This document shows positions 1 to 8,851 of a DNA stretch of 64,000 nt, piece after piece; the stretch's first letter is position 1, and every line of letters starts with the position of its first letter. The position numbers and the translations under genes were made by a program. The notes below the pieces were generated by a model, which saw only the letters and a program-made list of their open reading frames with translations, did no database searches and had not been told where the DNA came from. The stretch is from Zoogloea sp. 1C4 (GTDB lineage: Bacteria; Pseudomonadota; Gammaproteobacteria; Burkholderiales; Rhodocyclaceae), in the NCBI RefSeq assembly GCF_009469605.1, contig NZ_SSXU01000017.1, positions 28,366-92,365 on the forward strand, in the 5' to 3' direction.

Positions 1-459
1 GCCTTTCAGCGGGCGCTCGGCGTGGATATCGACGATATTGACGATCGCCCCCTGGGCTGCCTGCAGCCAGGGATTGGCCGCCTGGGCCAGGAACAGCGGC
101 GCCTTGAGGTTGGAGCCAATCAGGTCCAGCCACGCCACCTCGTCGATCTCGCCCATCGCGGTGGGAAAGAAGCTCGACGCGTTGTTGACCAGCGCATCCA
201 GACGCCCATAATGGGCAACAACAGCATCGACCAGACCGCCCAGCGCCCCGGTATCCAGCAGATCGGCCTGCACGACCAGCGCCGAATCGGGCCGCGCGGC
301 ATTGAAGGCCGCGGCGAGGGCATCGGCCTCATCCCGCGACTGGCGGCAATGGAGCACGACCCGCGCGCCTGCGGCATGCAGGTGGCGGGCGATTTCAGCG
401 CCGACGCGCCGGGCTGCGCCGGTCACGAGGGCGACAGGCGCAGCTGCCGGTTGATTCAT
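1..459 (-). CDS. Pteridine reductase / FolM-like SDR oxidoreductase (partial, runs off the left edge)
   Basis: The visible N-terminal 153 residues are a short-chain dehydrogenase/reductase. They show the Rossmann dinucleotide motif TGAARRVG near residues 14-21, the NNAS motif near residue 92, and a stretch NNASSFFPT typical of pteridine reductases rather than of ordinary SDRs. The segment DIHAERPLKG at the truncated end also fits that subgroup. Known members reduce dihydrobiopterin or dihydromonapterin with NADPH in the cytosol and can back up dihydrofolate reductase. The active-site YxxxK lies outside the window. The start is the ATG at 457-459, divergent from the methyltransferase gene at 605. 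Family assignment is good; the substrate is inferred. Confidence 0.85.
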   Translation of the reverse strand, partial: MNQPAAAPVALVTGAARRVGAEIARHLHAAGARVVLHCRQSRDEADALAAAFNAARPDSALVVQADLLDTGALGGLVDAVVAHYGRLDALVNNASSFFPTAMGEIDEVAWLDLIGSNLKAPLFLAQAANPWLQAAQGAIVNIVDIHAERPLKG

Positions 460-604
460 GACTGCCTGAAAAAGGGTTCTACGGGGAGCGATATCATACG
501 GTGCCGCTGGCCGAAATGGCGCTGTCTTGCGACGTGCGGCATCCACGCGCCGCGGCACGGTAGCGCGGCAGGGTAAAATGCGGATTTTACACGCCAGCGC
601 CGCC

Positions 605-1765
605 ATGAACCTGCCCCAGCCGTCAGCCGAAGCCCTCGAACAAAGCGCTGCCCTCGTCGCCCGCCTGCAGGCCTTGATCGCTGCCGAAGGGGGCTGGATC
701 CCGTTCTCCAGCTACATGGCCGAAACCCTCTACGCGCCCGGGCTGGGCTATTACAGCGGCGGCTCGCGCAAGTTCGGGCCGGGCGGGGATTTCATCACCG
801 CACCGGAGCTCACGCCCCTCTTTGGCCAGGCGCTGGCCAGCCAGCTGCAGCAGGTGATGAGCCTGTCGGCGCCCCACATCATCGAAGCCGGCGCCGGCAC
901 CGGGCTGCTCGCCGCCGATCTGCTCCTCGAACTCGAGCTCCAGGGCGCGCTGCCCGAAAGCTACGGCATCCTCGAGGTCTCGGGCGAGCTGCGCGAACGC
1001 CAGTTCGACACCCTGGCCGCCAAGGTGCCCCACCTGGCCAGCCGCGTGCATTGGCTCGACACCCTGCCGGAGCGGTTCTCCGGCGCCCTGGTGGCCAACG
1101 AGGTGCTCGACGTGATGCCGGTGCATCTGGTGGCGTGGCGCCCGGAAGGCATCTTCGAGCGCGGCGTGAGCCTCGATGGCGAGGGGCGCTTCGTGTGGGC
1201 CGACCGCCCTGTCGCCGGCCGGGTGGCCGAGGCGGCCGAGGCCCTCGCGCTACCCCTGCCCTCCGAAGGCGAATACGTCAGCGAGATCAACCTCGCCGGC
1301 CGGGCCTGGGTGGCCGAATGGGCCGCGCGCCTCGAACAGGGCGCGATGATCCTGATCGACTACGGCTACCCCCGCGCCGAGTACTACCTGCCCAGCCGCA
1401 GCACCGGCACGCTGCTGTGCTACTACCGCCACCACGCCCACGGCGATCCCTTCCTGTGGCCGGGGCTCAACGACATCACCGCCTTCGTGGATTTCACCGC
1501 CATCGCCGAGGCCGGCTTCGAGGCCGGGCTGGATGTGATGGGCTACGCCGACCAGGCGAACTTCCTGTTCAACTGCGGCGTGCTGGCCTGCCTCGCGCGC
1601 CGGGCGCCCGAAGACAGCGCCGACTACATCCGCGCCTCCAAGGCCGTGCAGCGCCTCACCGGCCCCCACGAGATGGGCGAGCTCTTCAAGGTGATTGCCC
1701 TGTCGCGCAACATCGGTCAGCCCCTGATCGGCTTCCTGCGCGGAGACCGCCTGCACAGCCTGTAA
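605..1765 (+). CDS. Class I SAM-dependent methyltransferase, MidA/NDUFAF7 (DUF185) family
   Basis: The protein is 386 residues. The SAM-binding motif EAGAGTG is visible, with conserved family segments GYYSGGSRKFGPGGDFITAP near the N-terminus and ANEVLDVMPV in the middle. Eukaryotic relatives (NDUFAF7) methylate an arginine of a complex I subunit; the bacterial substrate is not established. I chose the ATG at 605 because family similarity starts soon after it; an in-frame ATG at 578 would add nine residues. It is divergent from the pteridine reductase gene, and a strong hairpin terminator follows 12 bases after the stop. Confidence 0.9.
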   Translation: MNLPQPSAEALEQSAALVARLQALIAAEGGWIPFSSYMAETLYAPGLGYYSGGSRKFGPGGDFITAPELTPLFGQALASQLQQVMSLSAPHIIEAGAGTGLLAADLLLELELQGALPESYGILEVSGELRERQFDTLAAKVPHLASRVHWLDTLPERFSGALVANEVLDVMPVHLVAWRPEGIFERGVSLDGEGRFVWADRPVAGRVAEAAEALALPLPSEGEYVSEINLAGRAWVAEWAARLEQGAMILIDYGYPRAEYYLPSRSTGTLLCYYRHHAHGDPFLWPGLNDITAFVDFTAIAEAGFEAGLDVMGYADQANFLFNCGVLACLARRAPEDSADYIRASKAVQRLTGPHEMGELFKVIALSRNIGQPLIGFLRGDRLHSL

Positions 1766-1777
1766 GGCGGCCCAGCC

Positions 1778-1821
1778 AAAAAAACAGCCCGCCGACGCAT
1801 CACGCCGGCGGGCTGTTTTTT
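1778..1821. terminator. Bidirectional rho-independent terminator
   Basis: A perfect hairpin with arms ACAGCCCGCCG / CGGCGGGCTGT is flanked by an A run on the left and a T run on the right. It can therefore end both the plus-strand methyltransferase transcript and the minus-strand transcript of the small gene at 1842-2060. Confidence 0.9.
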
Positions 1822-1841
1822 GATCGAAACGCTGGGGCTGA

Positions 1842-2060
1842 TTATTCCTGGAAGCGATACACCGCGCTCAGGAAGGCATCCACGTCGGTCGGCACCGCGT
1901 GACGCTCGTGGCTGGTGGCCGGGATCTCCTGCAGGCCAAGCGCGAGCTCGGGCGGCAGCAGGTTGGCGTTCAGCACTTCGTCATCATAGGCCGGCCCGTC
2001 GGACATCTCGGGCTCGAGGTAGCTCCGTTCACCGCTTTCCATATCCATGAAGATCACCAT
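1842..2060 (-). CDS. Small acidic hypothetical protein (72 aa)
   Basis: This is a 72-residue protein rich in Asp and Glu, without a signal peptide, membrane segment or cysteines. I do not recognise a family. The start at 2060 is supported by GGAGG about five bases upstream; a longer frame reaching 2168 lacks such support. It sits between the convergent terminator at 1778-1821 and the 3' end of an alpha/beta hydrolase gene, so it appears to be a single-gene unit. The 207 bases between it and the hydrolase gene show no further gene. Confidence 0.6.
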   Translation of the reverse strand: MVIFMDMESGERSYLEPEMSDGPAYDDEVLNANLLPPELALGLQEIPATSHERHAVPTDVDAFLSAVYRFQE

Positions 2061-2267
2061 TTCGGCCTCCGTTCCGGGGTGAGAGACGTGTCCCCCTATT
2101 TTTCTTAACGGCTGTGGCCTCCAAAGGTTGAAGGAAATCCGGCAGACGACACCGGAAGCCCGCTTCAACGCTCCGAAATCACCGCCAGTCGCACGATTTC
2201 AGGATGGAACACAAAATGGGCGTCCGCAATGACGAAGTTCACGGCCCCGCGCGATTGGCACGACCCG

Positions 2268-3071
2268 TCACAGATCGAGCGACTTCAGCCACGCCAGGAT
2301 TGGATCGGCCGCCACCCGCCAGTCGCTCTCCAGCATCATGCCGTGGCCGAGGCCCGGCAGGATCTGCGGTTCGACGTCGTAGCGGCGGGCGGTGAGACGC
2401 ACCTGGTCGGGCGGGATCAGCACGTCGTGCTCGGCGCCCAGCACCAGCATCGGCGGCAACTCGATGCGCGCCAGGGACGGCAGGTCGAACAGCGACATGT
2501 CCCAGATCGCCCGATGGGATTCGGGCTGACAGAGGTGGTAGTAGCGCAGCAGGCGCTCGAGTTCGATGGCCTCGTGGAACAGCGCGTGGCGCAGGGTTTC
2601 CACCTGGGGCTGGCCGCCGCCCATGATGCGGTTGAGGTCGCCCAGCAAGTGCGGCTTGGAGAACGCCAGCCCGAAGGCCGAGCCAAGCAGGCCCTGGGGC
2701 GGCACCGACGACATCAGCACCACCGCCGGCGCCGTGTGACGCTCCAGGTACTTCTGGACCACCATCCCGCCCATCGAGTGGCCAATGAGCACCGGCGTCG
2801 CGGGCAGCTTGCCGGCCACCTCCGCCACGTCATCCACGTAATCCGAGATCGAGAAGCTGTCGAGGTAGGTCCGGCCGCGACTACGCCCGTGGCCCGACAG
2901 GGACACCGCATACGACGCATACCCCTGGGCGGCGAACCACGGCAGGAACTGCTCTTCCCAGCACCACGCGGCGGTGTAGGCGCCGTGCACGAACAGGAGA
3001 GGCGTCTCGCGGACCGGGCCGGAGGGGGTGTGACACAGCACTTCCAGATCGCCGAAGCGGGAACGGTTCAT
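2268..3071 (-). CDS. Alpha/beta-fold hydrolase
   Basis: The protein is 267 residues. It has the oxyanion HG motif at residues 29-30 (LLFVHG), the nucleophile elbow GHSMGG with Ser99, a probable acid Asp216 (GAEHD) and catalytic His243 (GLGHGMM), giving a complete Ser-Asp-His triad. There is no signal peptide, so it is probably cytosolic. Resemblance is to esterases and lipases of the alpha/beta hydrolase 1 family; the substrate cannot be read from sequence. It is transcribed away from the exported-protein gene at 3344, with a 272-base AT-rich region between them that must hold both promoters. Confidence 0.85.
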   Translation of the reverse strand: MNRSRFGDLEVLCHTPSGPVRETPLLFVHGAYTAAWCWEEQFLPWFAAQGYASYAVSLSGHGRSRGRTYLDSFSISDYVDDVAEVAGKLPATPVLIGHSMGGMVVQKYLERHTAPAVVLMSSVPPQGLLGSAFGLAFSKPHLLGDLNRIMGGGQPQVETLRHALFHEAIELERLLRYYHLCQPESHRAIWDMSLFDLPSLARIELPPMLVLGAEHDVLIPPDQVRLTARRYDVEPQILPGLGHGMMLESDWRVAADPILAWLKSLDL

Positions 3072-3343
3072 GGACGGAATCCTGCGGTCAGGCGGAGGGG
3101 GCTGCGGGCGGGGGAAAAGGTCATCGGCTCGGGCGTTGGAAGTGTTCAGGCGGAGAACTTACCCCAGCCGGGGAGTAGAGAAAAGCAAAAGACACGCCCG
3201 AACACCGCAGCGGCACTGTCGGGTGTCTTTACACTTTGTGGCGAATTATTTCAGCACCAAACCCAAGCCATTGTTTTACATAAACAAACCATTTTGGGCG
3301 TAAATTTTGCTTGAAATTCGTGAAATTTTTCACGGAGGCAGAA

Positions 3344-4177
3344 ATGCGCAGGAAGCTGGCATGCAGTGCCGTTGGCAGTTTATTGTCCCTGGGCGCCATC
3401 GCGGCGCCGGTCATCTACAACAATGACGTGCTCAGTGGCCGGGCGGCCTTCGACAGCACGATCACCGGCGTCGGCGGCACGGTGCAGACGCTGGCGCTCT
3501 CCGGCCTGACGTCCAACGCCTCGAGCTGGACGCTGCCCGGATTGACGATCCGCGCCACCGACAACACCGACCGCTTCGTCTACGGTGACTACAACGGCTA
3601 TCGCGCGGCGGGCCGGCCATACGCGGTCGGCGGCGCGACCATCGCGATCGCCCCGGCAGTGCCGGCGTCGGGCTCCGGGCTGACCTTCACCTTCGCCACG
3701 CCGGTCAACGCCTTCGGCCTCGAGATCGCCGACTGGGCCACCTGCTGCACCAGCGTGCTCCACCCGGACACCGGCGCGCCTGTCGGCTCCAACCTGTTCA
3801 TTTCCTTCGACGGGGGCGCCACCCGCATCGTTGCCAACGCCATCAACGCCGATTCCAACCCCGGCAACAAGGATTACGACGGCGACGGCACCACCGATTA
3901 CGCGTTCACCAACTTCGTCGCAGCCATCGACGACAGCCGCACCTTCTCCACCGTCACCTTCTATGGCGACGGGCTGGGCGAGGCGCTTTACGCCGGCGGC
4001 ACCCTGCGCTGGGCGGCGGTGAGCACCGGCTCGGTGTCGTCCCCGGCCGCTGCGCCCGCGCCGTCGGCGATCGACGAACCGGCGGTCGTCGGGCTGGCCG
4101 GGATGGCCATCGGCGGCGCGCTGCTCAACCGCCGTCGCCGTCTGCGCTGGCAACACGGGCGGCCGGAAACGCGGTAA
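3344..4177 (+). CDS. Exported protein with a PEP-CTERM-like C-terminal sorting signal
   Basis: The 277-residue protein has an N-terminal signal peptide (cleavage probably after ...LGAIAA), a beta-rich body with low lysine content, a DYDGDGTTDY segment like a calcium-binding loop, and adjacent cysteines (TCCTS). Its C-terminus has the three-part layout of PEP-CTERM proteins: a D-E-P-A motif, a 15-residue hydrophobic stretch and an RRRR cluster, although the first motif residue is D rather than P or V. Such tails are cleaved by exosortase in biofilm-forming Gram-negatives. The start at 3344 is backed by GGAGG eight bases upstream. The function of the body is unknown. Confidence 0.75.
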   Translation: MRRKLACSAVGSLLSLGAIAAPVIYNNDVLSGRAAFDSTITGVGGTVQTLALSGLTSNASSWTLPGLTIRATDNTDRFVYGDYNGYRAAGRPYAVGGATIAIAPAVPASGSGLTFTFATPVNAFGLEIADWATCCTSVLHPDTGAPVGSNLFISFDGGATRIVANAINADSNPGNKDYDGDGTTDYAFTNFVAAIDDSRTFSTVTFYGDGLGEALYAGGTLRWAAVSTGSVSSPAAAPAPSAIDEPAVVGLAGMAIGGALLNRRRRLRWQHGRPETR

Positions 4178-4255
4178 GGTCCGGGCTCCCGCGTTGTCGG
4201 CCGGTGCCCGTTGCGCCTGCCCGACGCTTCATTTTCGACGGCAGGTAGAGGGCCG

Positions 4256-4453
4256 ATGCTCAAGTGGTTGCTGGCAATCGTGGTGCTGGCGGTGGTGTCG
4301 GGGCTGAGCTCCGGCTTGCCGCTGCGGCGCTGGCGCATCGGGCATCTGCCCGGCGATCTGCATTTCGACGCTTTCGGACGTCACATCCACATCCCGTTCA
4401 CCAGCACGCTGCTGATGTCACTGGCGGTCTGGCTGCTGGTCCGCTGGCTTTGA
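4256..4453 (+). CDS. DUF2905 family small membrane protein
   Basis: This 65-residue protein has two hydrophobic segments (roughly residues 3-18 and 48-64) separated by the conserved LPGD motif, matching the DUF2905 family, whose function is unknown. It is predicted to sit in the inner membrane. Its last 36 bases overlap the 3' end of the convergent PBP1C-like gene. Confidence 0.8.
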   Translation: MLKWLLAIVVLAVVSGLSSGLPLRRWRIGHLPGDLHFDAFGRHIHIPFTSTLLMSLAVWLLVRWL

Positions 4454-6481
4454 CGGCTCGTCGTCGAGAGGCGCGCGCACCGCGAAGGTGACGCTGTCGA
4501 GGAGCTGCCCGTCGGCGGCCATCAGATCCAGCACATGACGGCCCGCCACCGGCCGCCAGCTGGCTCGCCCGCCATTGCCGTTCGTGCTGCCATTTCCGTT
4601 GCCCACCCGCTCGCCGTTCAGACGCCACCAGGCGCCGGGCGGCAGGCGGCTGCCCTCGAAATGGATGCGAAAACCCGGATCGCCCGCCAGCGCCAACGCA
4701 TCCACCAGCATGCCGTTGGCCGGCCAGGCAATCCGCGGCAGGCTGCGGGGCAGCGCCACCCGTTCCACTTCCGTGCCGCGGATGAACCACTCCCGGCGCG
4801 GGCTTTCCACCGGCGGCTCGAACACCACCAGGGTCGACACCACACCCGCCGGCGGCACCGGTCGGACGGCCGGCTGGTTGCGGTGCAGGCCGCGCAGGAT
4901 CTCGTGCCAGGCGGCATTGGCCTGCGCCGGCGTGCCACGGGCACCCGCCGACCACAGGGCCACGGTGTAGCGGTCTGAAAAACCCGCCACCAGCGTCTCG
5001 CGCCCGTCGGGCACGTACTGGCGGATCACGAAGGGTTGGGGCATGCCCTCCGGGTCCAGCTCGGTGAGGATGTCGCCCACGATGAAGCCCGCCTCGGGCC
5101 GCAGCATACGCCGGGCGACCCGCTCGCCGCCGGGCGTGCTGCGCGGCGCCAGCCATAGCCCGCCATTGCCCAGGCTGCGGTAGAGGCCGGCGATGGCCAG
5201 CAGGCCGAGATCGGCCTGGCCACTGCGCCCCACATCCAGATCAGCCACCCGGAAGCGCTCGGGCAGTTGTTCGCCCACCATCCGCAGCACCGCCTGGGAG
5301 GGTTCGGAGAGGTTCTCGCCGAGGGCCCGGCGGGCGCTCACCCACAGGCGTTCGTCGGGGTTGGTGGGCGCGTGGTTGGAGAGGGAATCGTCCAGCAGGG
5401 TTGCGGCGGTGAGCTGACGGCGCTCGATCGCGATGCCGTAGACGAAGGGCAGGAGCAGGTTGCCGCTGCTGCGCAGGATCGCCGCGTGATCCGCCTGGGC
5501 CGCATCCGGCGCGCCCACGTAGGCGAGCACGTCGGCGCTGGCGTTGTCGATGACCACCGCGGCCGCATCGGTCGGGCCGAGCCGGCGGAGGGCCGCAAGG
5601 GTCAGACGCTGGGCGTCGGCGTCGAGGGTGGTGACGAGGCGCTCGCCGGGCTGCTGGAGGAGCTGGCGGGCGAGATGCGGTGCGAGCTCCCAGCGCGGGC
5701 CGAGGTGCTGCCGGTCGAGGGTCGCATCGGCCAGGCGCCGGGCAGGGCCGCAGGCCGACGGGCTACCGATGCGCTCGGCGAGCACGCAGGCCCGGCGCCC
5801 GACCACGTCGGCCTTGGCATTGGGGCCGCGCAGCAGCACCGCCAGGACCAGCGCCTCGGGCCGGCCGAGCTCCCCCGGCCCCTTGCCGAACAGCGCCCGG
5901 GACGCCGCATGCACGCCCTGCAGGTCGCCGCGGAAAGGCGCCAGATTAAGGTAGGCCTCGAGGATCTGCTCCTTGGTCCAGCGGTTTTCCAGCGCCTGGG
6001 CGGCGAGGGCCTGATCCCATTTCTGGCCGATGGAGCGCCGCGGTGCGCCGTCACGGCCGAGGGCGAGCTCCGGGTCGAGCAGCCCGGCGAGCTGCATCGA
6101 CAGGGTGGAGGCGCCGCGTTTGCGGTCGTACCACAGGTTGTGCCAGAGCGAGCCGGCGAAGGCGCGCCAGTCGACCCCGGAGTGTTCGAAGAAGCGCTTG
6201 TCCTCGGCGGCCAGCAGGGCTTCCTTGAGGGCTGGCGACAGGTTGGCCAGGCCGACCCACTCCAGCCGCCGCACCCGCGGGTCGAGCCGCCGCTCGGACA
6301 GCGGGGTGCCGTCCCGGGCGAGCAGCACCCCCACCGACGGCGTGGCGCCGGCCTTCACTTCGGCAAAGGCCGGGATCGGCTGGGTCGCCCGGGCGGCGGT
6401 CGCCGAACCGGCAATCAGCAGGATCAGCGCAAATCGCCGGAATGGGGCCGGAAGCACGGAAAAAACCAGGTTCGAGGACAT
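4418..6481 (-). CDS. Penicillin-binding protein 1C-like transglycosylase with a degenerate transpeptidase domain
   Basis: The protein is 687 residues with a signal peptide or anchor (1-33). The glycosyltransferase 51 domain is intact: AEDKRFFEH with catalytic Glu93, GASTLSMQL near 123-131, and KEQILEAYLN near 170-179. It should polymerise lipid II glycan strands in the periplasm. The following penicillin-binding domain is unusual. The place of the SxxK motif (SPGSTLKPF in PBP1C) reads SSGNLLLPF around residues 338-346, so Ser and Lys are both missing. The KTGT position near 494-497 reads ETLV, with a shortened loop. A C-terminal domain matching the PBP1C biofunctional module follows. It is the last gene of the run slt - NDUFA9-like - cca - this gene, 46 bases after cca. 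Confidence 0.85.
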   Translation of the reverse strand: MSSNLVFSVLPAPFRRFALILLIAGSATAARATQPIPAFAEVKAGATPSVGVLLARDGTPLSERRLDPRVRRLEWVGLANLSPALKEALLAAEDKRFFEHSGVDWRAFAGSLWHNLWYDRKRGASTLSMQLAGLLDPELALGRDGAPRRSIGQKWDQALAAQALENRWTKEQILEAYLNLAPFRGDLQGVHAASRALFGKGPGELGRPEALVLAVLLRGPNAKADVVGRRACVLAERIGSPSACGPARRLADATLDRQHLGPRWELAPHLARQLLQQPGERLVTTLDADAQRLTLAALRRLGPTDAAAVVIDNASADVLAYVGAPDAAQADHAAILRSSGNLLLPFVYGIAIERRQLTAATLLDDSLSNHAPTNPDERLWVSARRALGENLSEPSQAVLRMVGEQLPERFRVADLDVGRSGQADLGLLAIAGLYRSLGNGGLWLAPRSTPGGERVARRMLRPEAGFIVGDILTELDPEGMPQPFVIRQYVPDGRETLVAGFSDRYTVALWSAGARGTPAQANAAWHEILRGLHRNQPAVRPVPPAGVVSTLVVFEPPVESPRREWFIRGTEVERVALPRSLPRIAWPANGMLVDALALAGDPGFRIHFEGSRLPPGAWWRLNGERVGNGNGSTNGNGGRASWRPVAGRHVLDLMAADGQLLDSVTFAVRAPLDDEPSKPADQQPDRQ

Positions 6482-6527
6482 GTCTGGGCGGCATTGTATG
6501 CCCCCCGTCGCCAGGGTTGCCGCGGGA

Positions 6528-7784
6528 TTACTGCCGGGCCTCCGGCGACAATCTGTCAACATTCGTTTCGTCATCCAGACCGAGCTTGCGCACCGCCGCC
6601 ACCCGCGCCGCATGGACCTCCGTCGGGATCCGCGACTTGTCGGCAAGGCCCCGGGCGATGGCGCCGGCATCGACCCCGCGCACCGCCGCGAGCGCCGCCA
6701 GCAGGCGATCGCGCTGGGGATAGGGGCGGCTGGCGAGTCCGGCGCGGCCCCGGTGGTCGCAGGCGCAGGCGTCGAGCAGCGCCGCGAAGCGCTCGGGGCG
6801 GCGCAGGCCGTCGCAGCGCTCGATGAGCTTCACCACGGTGATGGCGCGCAGCACCATGGCCTGATGCACGATGCCGTGCTCGCGAGCGGTCATCAGCGCC
6901 AGATCGCGGCAGTCGGCGGGGCACTTGAGGCGTTCGCAGACTTCCTTGGCGAGCCGCTCGCTGATCGCCTCGTGGCCGTAGTGGTGGGGCAGCAGGTCGG
7001 GCCGGGTGAGGCCCTTGCCCAGGTCGTGGAGCAGGCAGGCGAAGCGCACCGCCAGCGGCTGCCCGGTGGCGGCGGCTTCGTCGAGCACCAGCAGCAGGTG
7101 CGCGCCGCAGTCCACTTCAGGGTGATGAGTCGCCGGCTGGGGCACGCCGAACATCCGGTCCACCTCGGGCAGCAGGCGGGCCAGGGCGCCGCAGTCGCGC
7201 AGCACCTGGATCATCCGGGATGGCCGGGCCTCCATCAGGCCGCGGGCGATCTCCTGCCACACGCGCTCGGGCACCAGCGCATCCACCTCGCCGGCGGCGA
7301 CCATGCCGCGCATCAGATCAAGGGTTTCGGACGCCACGTGGAACTCCGCAAAGCGGGCCGCGAAGCGCGCCAGGCGCAGGATGCGCACCGGGTCTTCGGC
7401 AAAGGCCGGGCTCACGTGGCGAAAGATACCGTCGGCCAGATCGCGGCGGCCGTGGAAGGGATCGACCAGCACGCCGTCGGCGCCGCGGGCGATGGCGTTG
7501 ATGGTGAGGTCGCGGCGGGCGAGGTCTTCTTCGAGCGTCACCGACGGGTCGGTGTGGAAGACGAAGCCGGCGTAGCCCGGCGCGGTCTTGCGCTCGGTGC
7601 GGGCCAGCGCGTATTCCTCGTGGGTGCGGGGGTGGAGGAAGACCGGAAAATCCTTGCCGACCGGCTTGTAGCCTTCGGCGACGAGGGTTTCAGGGGTGGC
7701 GCCGACGACCACCCAGTCCCGGTCCTTGACCGGCAGACCGAGCAGTTCGTCGCGGATGGCGCCACCGACGCAGTAGATTTCCAT
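6528..7784 (-). CDS. cca: Multifunctional CCA tRNA nucleotidyltransferase
   Basis: The 418-residue protein adds or repairs the 3' CCA end of tRNAs using CTP and ATP. It shows the class II nucleotidyltransferase head (GGAIRDELLG, then KDRDW with catalytic Asp21 and Asp23), the RRDLTINAIA motif, and an HD domain (LLHDLGKG) as in the long multifunctional Cca proteins with phosphohydrolase activity. It lies 34 bases downstream of the frameshifted NDUFA9-like gene in the same minus-strand run. Confidence 0.95.
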   Translation of the reverse strand: MEIYCVGGAIRDELLGLPVKDRDWVVVGATPETLVAEGYKPVGKDFPVFLHPRTHEEYALARTERKTAPGYAGFVFHTDPSVTLEEDLARRDLTINAIARGADGVLVDPFHGRRDLADGIFRHVSPAFAEDPVRILRLARFAARFAEFHVASETLDLMRGMVAAGEVDALVPERVWQEIARGLMEARPSRMIQVLRDCGALARLLPEVDRMFGVPQPATHHPEVDCGAHLLLVLDEAAATGQPLAVRFACLLHDLGKGLTRPDLLPHHYGHEAISERLAKEVCERLKCPADCRDLALMTAREHGIVHQAMVLRAITVVKLIERCDGLRRPERFAALLDACACDHRGRAGLASRPYPQRDRLLAALAAVRGVDAGAIARGLADKSRIPTEVHAARVAAVRKLGLDDETNVDRLSPEARQ

Positions 7785-7818
7785 GGATCAGACGGGGGGT
7801 TGCAGGATCGGGGCGGGC

Positions 7819-8773
7819 CTAGTCGCGCCGCAACTGCGCCGCATCGAGGCGGCCGCGCTTGTTGGCGGTGCCCAGGTAGCACGGCGCGATGGCTTCCAGC
7901 GAGGTGGGCCTCCGCCCCCAGGGCTGGGGGGCGCCGCTGGCCACGTTGTCGGCGCGCATCGAGCGCACGTTGTCGCGGCTCATCAGCGTGCCGGGCAGGC
8001 ATTCGAGGACAGCCGCCTGGAGCATCGCCAGCCCTTCGGGCAGCGGGATCACCGGGCGCCGGCAGCCGGTGAGCAGCCCCACGTATTCGACCAGCTGGCG
8101 CAGGGTGTAGACCTGCGGGCCGGTGAGCTCGAAGGTCTGGCCGACGGCATCCTGGCGCTCGAGGCATTCGGCCACCACGTCGGCCACGTCGCCCACAGAC
8201 CGGCTGGAAGCGGGCGCTGGCGCCGCCCAGGGGCATCAGCGGAAAGCGCCGCACGAGGCCCGCGAAGAGATTGAGGAAGCTGTCGCCGGGCCCGAAGATC
8301 ACCGACGGACGCAGGATGGTCCACGCCACATCGGGGCTGCCGGCGCGGATCGCGGCTTCTCCGGCGGCCTTGGAGCGCTGGTATTCCGACGGCCCGGCGG
8401 GATCGGCGCCGAGGGCGCTCACATGCACGATGCGCCCGACGCCGGCCGCCCGGGCAGCGGCGACCAGCTTGGTCGGCAGCTCCACGTGGGCGCGGGCGAA
8501 GGCCGGGCCCCACGGTGTGCCGGGGCTTGAGTGGAGCACGCCGACGAGGCTGACCACGGCATCGACGCCGTTCATCAGGCGGGCCAGCGCGGCGGGATCG
8601 AAGACGTCGGCTTCGACCACTTCGGTGCCAGGCAGGACGCGCAGGTGGCTGGCATTGGCGAGCCGGCGGGTTGGCACGATCAGGCTGACGCCGTCACGGG
8701 TGAGGCGCTCTGCGATCGCGGTACCGACAAAACCACTGCCGCCAACGAGGAGGATCTTGCGGGGAAGGGGCAT
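7819..8773 (-). pseudogene. NDUFA9-like NAD(P)-binding protein (SDR-a epimerase fold), disrupted by a frameshift
   Basis: The first about 190 residues from the ATG at 8773 are an atypical SDR with the motif GGSGFVG (residues 11-17) and VHVSALGAD, like the complex I NDUFA9-like proteins of proteobacteria. After ARFQPV the family continuation (GDVADVV...LTGPQVYTLRQLVEYV...) is found only one frame over, from about 8196 to 7819. The junction lies at about 8195-8202. One extra base, or two missing bases, would explain it. With the frame restored the protein would be about 317 residues, a normal length. The 3' part keeps good coding character, so this is a recent mutation or a sequence error; I cannot tell which. 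It lies between slt and cca. Confidence 0.8.
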
Positions 8774-8851
8774 GGCCGGTCTCCGGGGTAAGAAAGGGTG
8801 GGGAATCAGCTTGTTGGAGTGCGCAGCGGGCAGCTAATTCCCTACCCGCCC

